DNA from: Agaribacter marinus
GTDB taxonomy: Bacteria; Pseudomonadota; Gammaproteobacteria; Enterobacterales; Alteromonadaceae
DNA: 43,949 nt
Direction: 5' to 3'
Assembly (NCBI RefSeq): GCF_030160655.1
Contig: NZ_BSOT01000020.1
Span: forward strand, 1 to 43,949
Below are positions 24,770 to 34,400 of the stretch, one piece after another. The notes beneath the pieces are model-generated. The model was not told where the DNA came from. It was given only the letters and a program-made list of their open reading frames with translations, and did no database searches. A program made the translations under genes and the position numbers. Every line of letters begins with the position of its first letter. Position 1 is the stretch's first letter.

Positions 24770-25444
24770 TTACAAAAAGCTTGAAATTTCTTCCAAACGT
24801 TTTTTCTTTAGCGCATGTAAAGGAATTGTCGCGTCGCTGGCTGGATACCCCGTAACGAGGAGCATATATGGGCGTTCGTCATCAGGGCGGCGGCAAATTT
24901 TAGATAAAAAGCTCATTGGTTTGGGAGTGTGAGTCAGTGTTGCTAGTCCCGCATTATGTAGAGCCGTTATTAGAAATCCAGTCGCGATGCCAACGGATTC
25001 ATGTATATAGTAGTTTTGTTGTTTATCTGTGGCCTCAACGCCACCTTTTTTTTGGCTAAAAATGGCAATTAGCCACGGTGCAGTTTCCAAATATGGCTTC
25101 TGTGCATCTGTTCCTAGCGGTTTTAAGGCATTTAGCCACTGGTCCCCTGCAGAGCCCCCGTAAAATCGACGTTCGTGCTGTTCGGCTTGCTCTCTCACCT
25201 GACGTTTTATTTCCGGAGAGCTAATGGCTGCAAAATGCCATGGTTGATGATTTGCACCATTTGGCGCAGTGCCAGCACTTTTAATGCAGGTTTCAATGAT
25301 GTTTTGTGGTACAACTCTTTCGCTGAATTGACGGATACTGTGCCGTCGCTTTATTTGTTGATACCAATCTTGTGCGCGTTTGGACATTTCTTCAGGAGGA
25401 TATTCAATAAAATCATCCAGTGGTTTGCAATTGTGAGCCTGCAT
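24770..25444 (-). CDS. nitroreductase family protein, IYD-like
   Basis: This 224-residue FMN-dependent reductase belongs to the nitroreductase fold and resembles the bacterial iodotyrosine-deiodinase-like branch. It has RRHSIRQFSERVVPQNII (phosphate-binding Arg cluster) at about 33-50, SAGTAPNGANHQPWHF at 56-71, and PYMLLVTGYPASDATIP near the C-terminus. Such enzymes reduce halotyrosines or nitro and quinone compounds using NAD(P)H. It converges on the lipoprotein gene. The gene is divergent from the tRNA-Trp-secE unit. Confidence 0.83.
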   Translation of the reverse strand: MQAHNCKPLDDFIEYPPEEMSKRAQDWYQQIKRRHSIRQFSERVVPQNIIETCIKSAGTAPNGANHQPWHFAAISSPEIKRQVREQAEQHERRFYGGSAGDQWLNALKPLGTDAQKPYLETAPWLIAIFSQKKGGVEATDKQQNYYIHESVGIATGFLITALHNAGLATLTHTPKPMSFLSKICRRPDDERPYMLLVTGYPASDATIPLHALKKKRLEEISSFL

Positions 25445-25538
25445 TACGCGATCCTTTTTTGATTTTACTCTAAAAGAAAAATGTGTATTTAGCTACTATT
25501 TACGACTGAAGTAAAAGATTATTCTTTTATTAAATTAC

Positions 25539-25566
25539 TTGTATCAACTGTCATCTTAAGTATAAT
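25539..25566 (+). promoter_or_regulatory. promoter of tRNA-Trp-secE-nusG
   Basis: TTGTAT (25539-25544) and a perfect TATAAT (25561-25566) are 16 bp apart. The sequence just after the -10 box is GC-rich (ACGCCTCCC), the kind of discriminator linked to stringent control of stable-RNA promoters. The transcript would begin about 80 bases before the tRNA. Confidence 0.8.
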
Positions 25567-25654
25567 ACGCCTCCCTCCCTTATGACGCTGAAGTTCCCCA
25601 AAAACAGACAAACTCACAAGGGTAGTGTAACTATAAGATTTTTATCAGCATTTT

Positions 25655-25731
25655 AGGGGTGTAGTTCGAATTGGTAGAACAGCGGTCTCCAAAACCGATG
25701 GTTGGGGGTTCGAGTCCCTCCACCCCTGCCA
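25655..25731 (+). tRNA. tRNA-Trp (CCA)
   Basis: This 77-base tRNA has acceptor stem AGGGGTG/CACCCCT, discriminator G and an encoded CCA. The D stem is GTTC/GAAC, the anticodon loop CTCCAAA carries anticodon CCA, and the T arm is GGGGG-TTCGAGT-CCCTC with one G-U pair. The top of the anticodon stem appears to hold a G27-A43 mismatch (GCGGT against ACCGA) where E. coli has C-G, and the D loop is one base longer than in E. coli. It lies just upstream of secE and is probably processed from the same transcript. Confidence 0.95.
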
Positions 25732-25803
25732 GCTGATATCATATTTTGTCAATATGGAATATTGATATGTCGCGTTAAGCGTTGTATCACAAAGGTAACA
25801 CGA

Positions 25804-26181
25804 ATGAGTGATAAGGCAGAAAGTCAATCCAATCCGTTGGATACAGTTAAGTGGTTGTTGGTCGTCGCATTAGTTGGCGGGCTTGTTTATTTCAATAGCG
25901 CATACAGTGAATTATCGGTGCTATATCGCGCCATTGCGGCAGTAGTTGTCATCGCCGCTTCTTTAGGTATTGCAGCAACGACAATCAAAGGCGCTACTTT
26001 TTTTGCATTTGCTAAAGATGCAAAAATCGAAGTACGTAAAGTCGTTTGGCCTGAGCGTAGTGAAGTTAATCGTTTAACGGGTATTATTTTGCTTGCTACA
26101 GCGCTGGTTGGTGTATTACTTTACTTCATCGATATGCTTATTGTTTGGGCTGTTGCACTTATTACTGGTATCGGAGCTTAA
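25804..26181 (+). CDS. secE: preprotein translocase subunit SecE
   Basis: This 125-residue inner-membrane protein clamps SecY in the SecYEG protein-export channel. It has the gammaproteobacterial three-helix form: helices at about 15-33 and 40-60, then the conserved cytoplasmic amphipathic segment FAKDAKIEVRKVVWPERSEVNR and the essential third helix (about 93-120). The ATG at 25804 is used because the longer frame would begin inside the tRNA. AAGG lies 9-12 bases upstream. NusG follows after 6 bp, the usual arrangement. It follows tRNA-Trp directly, without a tuf gene. Confidence 0.95.
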   Translation: MSDKAESQSNPLDTVKWLLVVALVGGLVYFNSAYSELSVLYRAIAAVVVIAASLGIAATTIKGATFFAFAKDAKIEVRKVVWPERSEVNRLTGIILLATALVGVLLYFIDMLIVWAVALITGIGA

Positions 26182-26187
26182 TTCACA

Positions 26188-26724
26188 ATGTCAGATAAAA
26201 AATGGTACGTGGTACAGGCATTTTCTCAGTACGAAGGGCGTGTTAAGAAAACACTAGAAGAGTACATAAAAATGCATAGCATGGAAGACTACTTCGGTGA
26301 AATTTTGGTACCAACCGAAGAAGTAGTTGAGATGAGAGCTGGTCAAAAGCGTAAATCTGAACGTAAGTTTTTTCCGGGTTATGTACTTGTGGAAATGGAA
26401 ATGAACGAAGATTCTTGGCATTTAGTAAAAAGTATTCCAAGAGTACTTGGGTTTATCGGCGGTACATCAGACAGACCAATGCCTATCTCTAAGCGTGAAG
26501 CCGATGCTATTCTAAATAGACTTGAAGAATCAGTAGATAAGCCTAAGCCTAAGACGTTGTTTGAACCGGGTGAAGTGGTTCGGGTGAATGACGGTCCATT
26601 TGCTGACTTCAATGGTGTTGTTGAAGAAGTCGATTATGAGAAAAGTCGCTTGAAAGTCTCCGTACTTATTTTTGGGCGTTCAACGCCGGTTGAGTTAGAG
26701 TTCAGTCAAGTAGAGAAAGGGTAA
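26188..26724 (+). CDS. nusG: transcription termination/antitermination protein NusG
   Basis: This 178-residue elongation factor binds RNA polymerase through its NGN domain ([22 protein letters not shown] at the start) and contacts Rho or ribosomal protein S10 through its C-terminal KOW domain ([33 protein letters not shown]). Length and motifs match E. coli NusG (181 aa). It is 6 bp after secE, and a strong terminator 43 bp downstream ends the unit. Confidence 0.97.
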   Translation: MSDKKWYVVQAFSQYEGRVKKTLEEYIKMHSMEDYFGEILVPTEEVVEMRAGQKRKSERKFFPGYVLVEMEMNEDSWHLVKSIPRVLGFIGGTSDRPMPISKREADAILNRLEESVDKPKPKTLFEPGEVVRVNDGPFADFNGVVEEVDYEKSRLKVSVLIFGRSTPVELEFSQVEKG

Positions 26725-26766
26725 ACTTTCTCAAAATTTACTTTAGTAAACGTGTAAAAAACATTG

Positions 26767-26798
26767 AAAACCGCTTCATTACTTGAGCGGTTTTTTTT
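26767..26798 (+). terminator. rho-independent terminator after nusG
   Basis: AAAACCGCT (26767-26775) and AGCGGTTTT (26786-26794) form a 9-bp stem with a 10-base loop, followed by an eight-T run that overlaps the stem end. It separates secE-nusG from the downstream diguanylate cyclase and ribosomal protein genes. Confidence 0.92.
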
Positions 26799-27100
26799 AT
26801 TTTCACTAATCCATTCTCAAAATATCTTGCAAATACCGCCTTCTGTCCTAAGTTAAATTAAAGCGTATGTATTTTTGAACCGATAGAAATATACATTTGT
26901 ATATAAATTAATATTTTAACTAAACTTTAGTTGTAATATGTTAGTCGGAACCATGTTTGAAAATCATATCACTAACTTTTCACGACACGCTTTATTTACT
27001 AGTTGCGAAAGGTAGCGCGTTGCATATTAGTGCTATTTTAATGTTTAAAATAAGCAAATGCTATTTATGAGCAAAACTGTTTATTCACAATGGCTGTTTA
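26799..27100. promoter_or_regulatory. AT-rich region with two palindromes before the GGDEF gene
   Basis: Two perfect palindromes lie close together in this upstream region: ATATACATTTGTATAT (26889-26904, 7-bp arms) and AACTAAACTTTAGTT (26918-26932, 7-bp arms around one base). They could be operators for the GGDEF gene promoter. I could not fix the promoter itself. No other gene is present. Confidence 0.45.
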
Positions 27101-28672
27101 ATGCATAGTTGGAGAAATAAAATATACCTTAGAGTCGCAATGATAATTGCGACTTCAAGTATTCTGCTGGCTTTAGTGAGCGCCCTCGGCGTATATTTTT
27201 ATAAAGAACATCAACAAACAGAGGTTAATCGAAACTTAGTCGAACAGCTAGGATTGGGGGCTCAAAGAACGGCCGCTATATCTGCTTATTTGAATGATGA
27301 CGTGCTTGCCACTGAAATAATTAATGGACTAGAGCAGAATGATCTCGTTGCTGGTGCTATTATCGAGAATAGCGACGGTTTAAATGTATCTATTGGGAAC
27401 AACCAAAATCGTAAGGCTATTTCAATTCTCTTGGAAGATCCGTTTACGAAAGGAGAGGTGGTTGGCAATTTCCGTATATACCCTGACAATGACTTTATTC
27501 GAGACAGCGTTACCCGAATTGCACTAGAAAATGCCGTTGTTTTCCTTGTGATAAGTCTTCTAATCAGCCTTATTGTTGGTTGGGTTGTCCAGCAACAGTT
27601 AACGACGCCTATTAGTCGTTTGACGAGAGCGTTTGAGAAGCAAAAACACTATTCACCAGAAGCCGTCGAGCCAATTGAAATTGGCTATACAAAAAAGGAT
27701 GAGTTTGGTCTTCTTATCGACGGAATTAATGATCTTACCGAAGAGTTAAAAGAACAGTTTTCGCGAGAGCAGCAGCTTAGAGTGCATCACGAAAGCCTCC
27801 AGAAACATTTTAAGCTTATTTTCGAACAAGCAAGAGCTGGCATCGGTATTATTGATGCTAAGAATCAATTAGTAACTAAGAACCCTGCGTTTAATCACCT
27901 ATGCCCAGCCCTAATTGAGTCAACAGATTTTATCGCTGCGTTTAATCAGAAAGAGCAACTCAAAACGCATTTTCAACGTTTAAGGTTGGTTAACTCAAGC
28001 GACCAAATTGCGGTGGATATAAGTTTTACCGATGCAGGTAAAGAGCGAGTCCTCCATTGTTTGTTTGCTCGAATATCCAGTAAACATGCTAGTTTAGGAT
28101 CATATGATGATGCCTTGATTGAAGTAATTGCATATGATGTTACCGAACGGATTTTTCGGGAGAAAAGAACTAAGTTCGAAGCCGATCATGACGCGTTAAC
28201 AGGGATGTTCAATCGAAGAGCTGGCACAAGAGAACTAAAGAAATTGATGCATGGTCAAGATGGTGACGCAGTGTTAATGATGATTGATTTAGATAAATTT
28301 AAACCGGTAAACGACCAGTACGGGCATGATGCAGGCGACGTCGTACTTAGGCAAGTTAGCAAGGCCATTAAACGTGTGTTCTTAGATATTGAATCTGTGT
28401 CTTGTCGCTGGGGAGGCGACGAGTTTTTAGTAGCAATAAAGCAGCCTTGTAGCGATAACGCCAAATTACAAAAGCTTTGTGAATCATTAGTGAATAGTAT
28501 TAGTCAACCGATTGAAATTGAAGAAAATATAGAGGTGATAATAAGTGCCAGTATTGGCAGCGCGCGTGCTAAAAGCGTTGATGATGACTTAGATGAGCTT
28601 ATTGCAATCGCAGATGCAAATATGTATCAAGTCAAAAAGTCTGGTCAAAGCCGAATAATGATTGACAATTAA
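27101..28672 (+). CDS. membrane diguanylate cyclase (HAMP-PAS-GGDEF)
   Basis: This 523-residue protein probably makes c-di-GMP from two GTP. It has transmembrane helices at about 11-33 and 145-163 flanking a periplasmic sensor region of about 110 residues. A HAMP-like linker (165-218), a PAS-like domain (about 232-350) and a C-terminal GGDEF domain (358-520) follow. The active-site loop is intact (WGGDEF, 437-442), as are DHDALTGMFNRR and DLDKFKPVNDQYGHDAGD. The RxxD product-inhibition site five residues before GGDEF is replaced by DIES. ATG 27101 lacks a good Shine-Dalgarno, but no better start keeps the first helix. It lies between nusG and rplK, which are normally adjacent. Confidence 0.88.
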   Translation: MHSWRNKIYLRVAMIIATSSILLALVSALGVYFYKEHQQTEVNRNLVEQLGLGAQRTAAISAYLNDDVLATEIINGLEQNDLVAGAIIENSDGLNVSIGNNQNRKAISILLEDPFTKGEVVGNFRIYPDNDFIRDSVTRIALENAVVFLVISLLISLIVGWVVQQQLTTPISRLTRAFEKQKHYSPEAVEPIEIGYTKKDEFGLLIDGINDLTEELKEQFSREQQLRVHHESLQKHFKLIFEQARAGIGIIDAKNQLVTKNPAFNHLCPALIESTDFIAAFNQKEQLKTHFQRLRLVNSSDQIAVDISFTDAGKERVLHCLFARISSKHASLGSYDDALIEVIAYDVTERIFREKRTKFEADHDALTGMFNRRAGTRELKKLMHGQDGDAVLMMIDLDKFKPVNDQYGHDAGDVVLRQVSKAIKRVFLDIESVSCRWGGDEFLVAIKQPCSDNAKLQKLCESLVNSISQPIEIEENIEVIISASIGSARAKSVDDDLDELIAIADANMYQVKKSGQSRIMIDN

Positions 28673-28695
28673 GCGTATATACCGCGAATTATCTC

Positions 28696-28724
28696 TTGCA
28701 TCTAATCTTTTAAAAGCCTATAAT
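28696..28724 (+). promoter_or_regulatory. promoter of the rplKA ribosomal operon
   Basis: TTGCAT (28696-28701) and a perfect TATAAT (28719-28724) are 17 bp apart. A GCGCCC discriminator follows at about 28727-28732, as in stringently controlled ribosomal promoters. The start would give a leader of about 80 bases before rplK. Confidence 0.85.
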
Positions 28725-28758
28725 TTGCGCCCTTTTTTATGCAAGGGAAGCCGTTAGA

Positions 28759-28779
28759 GTAAGTATTCTCTGTACTTAC
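28759..28779 (+). promoter_or_regulatory. rplK leader hairpin, candidate L1 autoregulation site
   Basis: GTAAGTA (28759-28765) and TACTTAC (28773-28779) form a perfect 7-bp stem with a 7-base loop in the rplK leader, flanked by GCC and GGC that could extend the fold. In E. coli, L1 represses the L11-L1 operon by binding the leader. The same role here is inferred from position and fold only. Confidence 0.5.
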
Positions 28780-28814
28780 AAGGCGTTATACCCATTAAAT
28801 AGAGAGACAATATC

Positions 28815-29243
28815 ATGGCGAAAAAAGTCACTGGCTTAATTAAGCTACAAGTAGGCGCGGGTGCTGCGAACCCAAGTCCACCAGTTGGTCCTGCTTTAGG
28901 TCAACATGGTGTAAATATTATGGAATTCTGTAAGGCATTTAATGCGAAAACAGAATCTCTAGAAAAAGGCGCTCCGGTTCCTGTTGTTATTACAGTATAC
29001 GAAGACCGTTCTTTTACTTTTGAAACAAAAACTCCTCCAGCATCTTTCTTGCTTAAGAAAGCGGCAGGCATTAAGAGTGGTTCTGGTCGTCCTAACACTG
29101 AAAAAGTGGGCACGGTTAAACGCGCGCAATTAGAAGAGATTGCAAAGGCGAAAGAACCTGATCTAACAGCAGCTGACCTTGATGCAGCAGTAAGAACTAT
29201 TGCTGGTTCTGCTCGCAGCATGGGCTTGGTAGTAGAGGACTAA
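28815..29243 (+). CDS. rplK: 50S ribosomal protein L11
   Basis: This 142-residue protein of the GTPase-associated centre of the 50S subunit is needed for factor binding and for RelA activation. The N-terminal domain has [34 protein letters not shown], with the conserved proline-rich linker to switch region. The C-terminal domain, which binds 23S rRNA, contains [14 protein letters not shown] and [11 protein letters not shown]. Its length equals that of E. coli L11. It is the first gene after a stringent-type promoter and 4 bp ahead of rplA. Confidence 0.97.
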   Translation: MAKKVTGLIKLQVGAGAANPSPPVGPALGQHGVNIMEFCKAFNAKTESLEKGAPVPVVITVYEDRSFTFETKTPPASFLLKKAAGIKSGSGRPNTEKVGTVKRAQLEEIAKAKEPDLTAADLDAAVRTIAGSARSMGLVVED

Positions 29244-29247
29244 TAGA

Positions 29248-29946
29248 ATGGCAAAATTATCTAAGCGTTTACGCGCAATTCGTGAAAAAGTAGATCCGGT
29301 TCAAGAGTATCAGTTCGATGAAGCTGTTGCTTTATTGAAAGAATTCGCCACTGTTAAGTTTGCAGAAAGCGTGGATGTAGCCATTAATTTGGGCATTGAT
29401 GCACGTAAATCTGATCAAAATGTTCGTGGTGCAACTGTACTACCTAACGGTACAGGAAAAGACGTGCGTGTTGCAGTTTTCACTCAAGGTGCTAATGCAG
29501 ATGCTGCTAAAGAAGCGGGTGCAGACATCGTCGGCATGGACGATTTAGCTGAGCAAGTGAAAAAAGGCGAAATGAATTTCGACGTCGTTGTTGCTAGCCC
29601 AGACGCAATGCGTGTTGTTGGTCAACTAGGTCAAATTTTAGGACCAAGAGGATTAATGCCAAATCCTAAAACTGGTACTGTGACGCCAGATGTAGCGACA
29701 GCGGTTAAAAACGCTAAAGCAGGCCAGGTAAGATACCGTAACGATAAAAATGGTATTATTCATGCGAGTATCGGTAAGATCGCATTTGAATCTGACCAAA
29801 TAAAACAAAACCTTGAAGCGCTATTAGAAGCACTTAAGAAAGCTAAGCCTTCTTCAGCGAAAGGTACATATATTAAGAAAATTAGCTTAAGCACTACAAT
29901 GGGTGCTGGCGTCGTGATTGACCAAGGGTCTGTCGAGAGCGTATAA
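29248..29946 (+). CDS. rplA: 50S ribosomal protein L1
   Basis: This 232-residue protein forms the mobile L1 stalk next to the E site and, in related bacteria, represses translation of its own operon. It shows the two-domain pattern: [36 protein letters not shown] in domain I, then [35 protein letters not shown] in domain II, and the C-terminal [16 protein letters not shown]. It is two residues shorter than the E. coli protein. Its gene is followed by the L10 leader. Confidence 0.97.
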   Translation: MAKLSKRLRAIREKVDPVQEYQFDEAVALLKEFATVKFAESVDVAINLGIDARKSDQNVRGATVLPNGTGKDVRVAVFTQGANADAAKEAGADIVGMDDLAEQVKKGEMNFDVVVASPDAMRVVGQLGQILGPRGLMPNPKTGTVTPDVATAVKNAKAGQVRYRNDKNGIIHASIGKIAFESDQIKQNLEALLEALKKAKPSSAKGTYIKKISLSTTMGAGVVIDQGSVESV

Positions 29947-29960
29947 GCTAACTCTGAAAA

Positions 29961-30121
29961 GGTTGTGGGTTGGAGTCTATGCGAAGTATGCATCGACTCC
30001 CGTCCAAGACCGCAGGTGTAAGTCAGTTAGAGCGGTCAGAGAACTCTAACGTTAATGACAAACTTAATTTTCCTGCGCAGACGGTGGTTTCAACTCAGAC
30101 TCTCTGGGAAATGAACACCGT
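29961..30121 (+). ncRNA. L10 leader (rplJ operon cis-regulatory RNA)
   Basis: The rplA-rplJ gap holds the conserved L10 leader. The sequence GGTTGTGGGTTGGAGTC, the pairing strand GACTCCCGTCC, AAGACCGCAGGTG and later CCTGCGCAGACGGTG match the E. coli leader in order. ACGGTG (30081-30086) can pair with CACCGT (30116-30121). The L10-L12 complex binds this RNA to repress its own translation, a known mechanism in this family. A further hairpin (TATCAG/CTGATA, 30129-30146) follows. Confidence 0.88.
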
Positions 30122-30216
30122 AGAGCGGTATCAGAAGTATCTGATATCAATCTGTAGACACTGAAATGAAATCTACAATATGTAGCAGGATTTTCAGAAT
30201 TTAAGAGGTGAACTCA

Positions 30217-30735
30217 GTGGCATTAGGTTTAGCAGCAAAAAAAGAGATCGTAGCAGAAGTTTCTGACGTTGCGTCTCGCGCTCTATCCGTTGCCGTCGCT
30301 GAATACCGTGGTATGGAAGTAGGTGAGTTAACCGAACTTCGTGTTAAAGCCCGTGAGCAAGGTGTGTACTTGAAAGTAGTACGTAACACCTTAGCAAAAC
30401 GCGCTTTATCTGAAAGTAAGTTTGCTGACCTCGATAGTGCTTTAACCGGTCCTCTAATTTATGGCTTTTCTATTGATGCACCTGGCGGTGCTGCGCGTCT
30501 TTTCAAAGACTTCGCGAAAGGCAATGATAAATTAAAGGTAACTGCGTTATCAATTGGTAGTGGTTTACTCGGTCCAGAAAAATTGGACGCGGTAGCTTCT
30601 TTACCAACAAGAGACGAAGCATTGGCGAAACTACTTGCTACCTTCAAAGCACCAGTGGGCAAATTCGTTCAAACAATCAACGAAGTGCCTTCGAAATTTG
30701 TGCGTGTATTGGCAGCGATCAAAGACGAAAAGTAA
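30217..30735 (+). CDS. rplJ: 50S ribosomal protein L10
   Basis: This 172-residue base of the L12 stalk binds 23S rRNA with its N-terminal domain and L12 dimers along its C-terminal helix. The N-terminus ([33 protein letters not shown]) aligns with the E. coli protein from its initiator. GTG at 30217 is therefore preferred to the GTG at 30208, and AGGTG at 30206-30210 is well placed. [12 protein letters not shown] and the C-terminal [17 protein letters not shown] are also typical. Its expression should be controlled by the L10 leader upstream. Confidence 0.96.
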   Translation: MALGLAAKKEIVAEVSDVASRALSVAVAEYRGMEVGELTELRVKAREQGVYLKVVRNTLAKRALSESKFADLDSALTGPLIYGFSIDAPGGAARLFKDFAKGNDKLKVTALSIGSGLLGPEKLDAVASLPTRDEALAKLLATFKAPVGKFVQTINEVPSKFVRVLAAIKDEK

Positions 30736-30792
30736 TTTTTTGTCTTGGCAATTTATTTAAATTTTTAACATTTTACCCAGGAGTTTAGAGAA

Positions 30793-31167
30793 ATGGCTCT
30801 AACTAAAGAAGATATTTTAAACGCGATCGCAGAAATGCCTGTGATGGAACTTGTAGAACTTATTGAAGCAGCTGAAGAAAAATTTGGTGTTGAAGCATCT
30901 GCAGCAGTAGCAGTAGCCGCAGCACCAGGTGCAGCAGCTGAAGCAGCTGCAGAACAAACTGAGTTTGACGTAGTTCTTACTTCATTCGGTGGCAACAAAG
31001 TTGCAGTAATTAAAGCTGTTCGCGGCGCTACAGGTCTTGGCTTGAAAGAAGCTAAAGAAGTTGTAGAATCTGCACCTAAAGCTATCAAAGAAGGCGTAGC
31101 TAAAGACGAAGCAGAAGAACTTAAGAAGCAGCTTGAAGAAGCTGGTGCTGAAGTTGAAATTAAGTAA
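30793..31167 (+). CDS. rplL: 50S ribosomal protein L7/L12
   Basis: This 124-residue stalk protein recruits translation GTPases such as EF-Tu and EF-G. It has an N-terminal dimerisation helix pair ([30 protein letters not shown]), an Ala-rich flexible hinge (about 37-56) and the C-terminal factor-binding domain ([39 protein letters not shown]). AGGAG precedes the ATG. The gene lies 57 bp after rplJ and is followed by an attenuator-like hairpin before rpoB. Confidence 0.97.
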   Translation: MALTKEDILNAIAEMPVMELVELIEAAEEKFGVEASAAVAVAAAPGAAAEAAAEQTEFDVVLTSFGGNKVAVIKAVRGATGLGLKEAKEVVESAPKAIKEGVAKDEAEELKKQLEEAGAEVEIK

Positions 31168-31202
31168 TTAGTTGCTACTAGTTACTAGCCTGTATTAGGC
31201 TA

Positions 31203-31234
31203 AGGCTGATGGTTTTTAAACCATCAGCCTTTTT
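31203..31234 (+). terminator. attenuator-like terminator between rplL and rpoB
   Basis: AGGCTGATGGTTT (31203-31215) and AAACCATCAGCCT (31218-31230) form a perfect 13-bp stem, followed by a T run. In E. coli a partial terminator at this place sets the ratio of L12 to RNA polymerase. Here the hairpin looks strong, so readthrough, antitermination or an extra rpoB promoter in the 210 bp that follow would be needed. Confidence 0.88.
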
Positions 31235-31444
31235 GCGCTATATCTATTACAAAATTTTTGCCCTTTATTTGAATAGATATGTTTGCGCGGGGTAAGCGTT
31301 AAGTTTTTGAATTCATTACAGCAATATCAGCTGGAATAGTTTATGCTTAAGGTTAAACCCTAAAAAATAAAAGGGTACAGGAAGTTTGTTACGCATTGCA
31401 GTTGTGTAGCAGGTTGGGTCAAAAATCGGTCGGCTGAGGAACCC

Positions 31445-34400
31445 ATGGTTTACTCTTATAGTGAAAAAAAACGTATCCGTAAGGATTTTGGCAAGCGCCC
31501 ACAGGTACTGGAAATTCCATACCTCCTATCAATTCAACTAGATTCTTTCAAAAAATTTATTGATCAAGATCCAGAAGGCCAGTACGGCTTAGAATCAGCG
31601 TTCAGGTCAGTATTTCCAATAAAGAGTTATTCTGGTAATTCTGAACTTCAATATGTGTCTTATCGTTTAGGTGAGCCAGCATTTGATGTTAAAGAATGTC
31701 AGATTCGTGGTGTTACTTACTCAGCACCGCTTCGCGTTAAGTTACGTTTAGTACTTTTCGATAAAGAAGCAGCGCCAGGCACGGTAAAAGACATTAAAGA
31801 GCAAGAAGTCTATATGGGTGAAATCCCACTAATGACTGACAACGGTACATTCGTAATCAATGGTACTGAACGTGTAATAGTTTCTCAGCTTCATCGCTCT
31901 CCAGGTGTGTTCTTTGATCATGACAAAGGTAAAACGCATAGTTCTGGTAAAGTGCTCTACAATGCTCGTGTAATACCATATCGTGGTTCTTGGTTAGACT
32001 TCGAATTCGATCCTAAAGATAACTTATTTGTACGGATAGATCGCCGCAGAAAATTGCCTGCGACCATCATTTTGCGCGCATTAGAAATTGGTACTGAAGA
32101 AATCTTAGATTTGTTCTTTGACAAAATTTCTGTTCGTATTGACGGTGACAAATTCCTCATGGATGTTATTGCTGACCGTTTACGTGGTGAGACTGCACAA
32201 TTTGACATCCTAGACGCCGACGGCAAAGTACTTGTTGAAGAAGGCCGACGTATTTCAGCTCGCCATACGAGAGCACTTGCAAAAGCAAATATTACTGAAC
32301 TACCTGTTCCAGCTGAGTATTTGGTTGGTAAGGTACTTGCGAGTAACTATGTCAATGAAGACACAGGCGAAATCATTGCAAGCGCAAATGATGAGTTAAC
32401 ACTTGAGTCTTTAGAAGCACTCAAAACGGCTGGTATTAAGGAGTTCAATACACTTTACATCAATGAACTCGATCACGGTTCATATATTTCAGATACCATC
32501 CGTGTAGACCCAAGTAGTAATCGTTTAGAAGCACTTGTTGAAATATACAGAATGATGCGTCCAGGCGAGCCTCCAACGAAAGATGCAGCAGAAAATTTAT
32601 TTGATAACTTATTCTTCTCTGAAGAGCGTTATGACCTGTCTGCAGTTGGTCGAATGAAATTTAACCGTCGTTTAGGGCGTGACGAATCGACGGGTGCCGG
32701 TACGTTAGACAAAAGCGATATTGTTTCGGTCATGCAGCAACTCATTACCATCCGTGATGGTAAGGACGAAGTTGATGATATTGACCACTTAGGTAATCGC
32801 CGTATCCGTAGCGTTGGTGAAATGGCTGAAAACCAATTTAGAGTTGGTTTAGTGCGTGTTGAACGTGCTGTTAAAGAACGTCTAAGTCTTGGTGACTTAG
32901 ATAATATTATGCCTCAGGACCTTATTAACGCTAAGCCTATCTCTGCTGCTGTTAAAGAGTTTTTTGGTTCGAGTCAGTTATCTCAGTTTATGGATCAAAA
33001 CAACCCATTATCTGAAGTTACTCATAAACGCCGTATTTCAGCTTTAGGTCCAGGTGGTTTAACCCGTGAAAGAGCTGGTTTTGAAGTACGAGACGTACAC
33101 CCGACTCACTACGGTCGCGTTTGTCCAATCGAAACACCTGAAGGACCAAACATTGGTCTAATTAACTCCTTAGCGAGCTTTGCTAGAACTAACGACTTTG
33201 GTTTCTTAGAAACACCTTATCGTAAGATTGTAGATGGCATAGTAACTGACGATATTGAATATTTGTCTGCTATTGAAGAAGGTCAATATGCGATTGCTCA
33301 AGCAAACGTCATATTAGATAACAACAATGCCCTTGTTGACGACTTGATACCTTGTCGTATGCGAGGAGAAACGACATTAGTACAACGTGATGACATTACC
33401 TATATGGATGTTTCGTCACAGCAAATCGTGTCTATTGCAGCAAGTATTATCCCATTCTTAGAGCACGATGATGCTAACCGCGCATTGATGGGATCAAACA
33501 TGCAACGTCAAGCAGTACCTACACTAAGAGCTGATAAGCCTTTAGTTGGTACAGGTATGGAGAAAACTGTTGCGGTTGATTCTGGTGTTACCGTTGTAGC
33601 TAAACGTGGTGGTACTGTTGACTATGTGGATGCGAGTCGTATTGTTGTTAAAGTAAATGAGAGCGAAATGGTGCCGGGTGAAGCTGGTATCGATATATAC
33701 AATTTAACAAAGTATACGCGTTCAAACCAAAATACCTGCATTAACCAGCGGCCTACATGTAATGTTGGTGAGCCAGTTGTTACTGGTGATGTGCTTGCTG
33801 ATGGGCCGTCGACTGACCTTGGTGAATTGGCACTTGGCCAGAACATGCGTATCGCGTTCATGCCTTGGAATGGGTATAACTTTGAGGATTCAATCCTTAT
33901 CTCTGAGCGCGTGGCGCAAGAAGACCGTTTCACTACTATTCATATCCAAGAGCTAAGCTGTATCGCCCGTGACACTAAACTAGGGCCGGAAGAAATCAGT
34001 GCTGATATTCCTAATGTTGGTGAGTCAGCATTAGGTAAACTTGATGAATCTGGTGTTGTGTTTATTGGTGCAGAGGTTAAGGGTGGCGATATACTCGTAG
34101 GTAAAGTGACGCCAAAAGGTGAAACTCAGCTTACACCAGAAGAAAAACTATTAAGAGCAATATTTGGTGAAAAAGCATCTGACGTAAAAGATACGTCACT
34201 GCGCGTACCAAACAGTGTTTCTGGTACGGTTATCGATGTTCAAGTATTTACTCGCGACGGTGTTGAGAAAGACCAACGTGCGCTTGAAATCGAAGAAATG
34301 CAGCTTCGTCAGGTGAAGAAAGATCTGGGTGATGAGTTTAGTATTTTAGCCGACGGCATATTTGCCCGCGCAAGACGTCAGTTAGTTAACGCTGGCATCA

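Noticed and set aside
27101-28672. Idea that the diguanylate cyclase arrived on a mobile element
   Set aside because: No flanking repeats, transposase or integrase remnants were seen around it.
29970-30164. Short plus-strand frame between rplA and rplJ
   Set aside because: It lies over the L10 leader, whose conserved RNA pairing explains the sequence.
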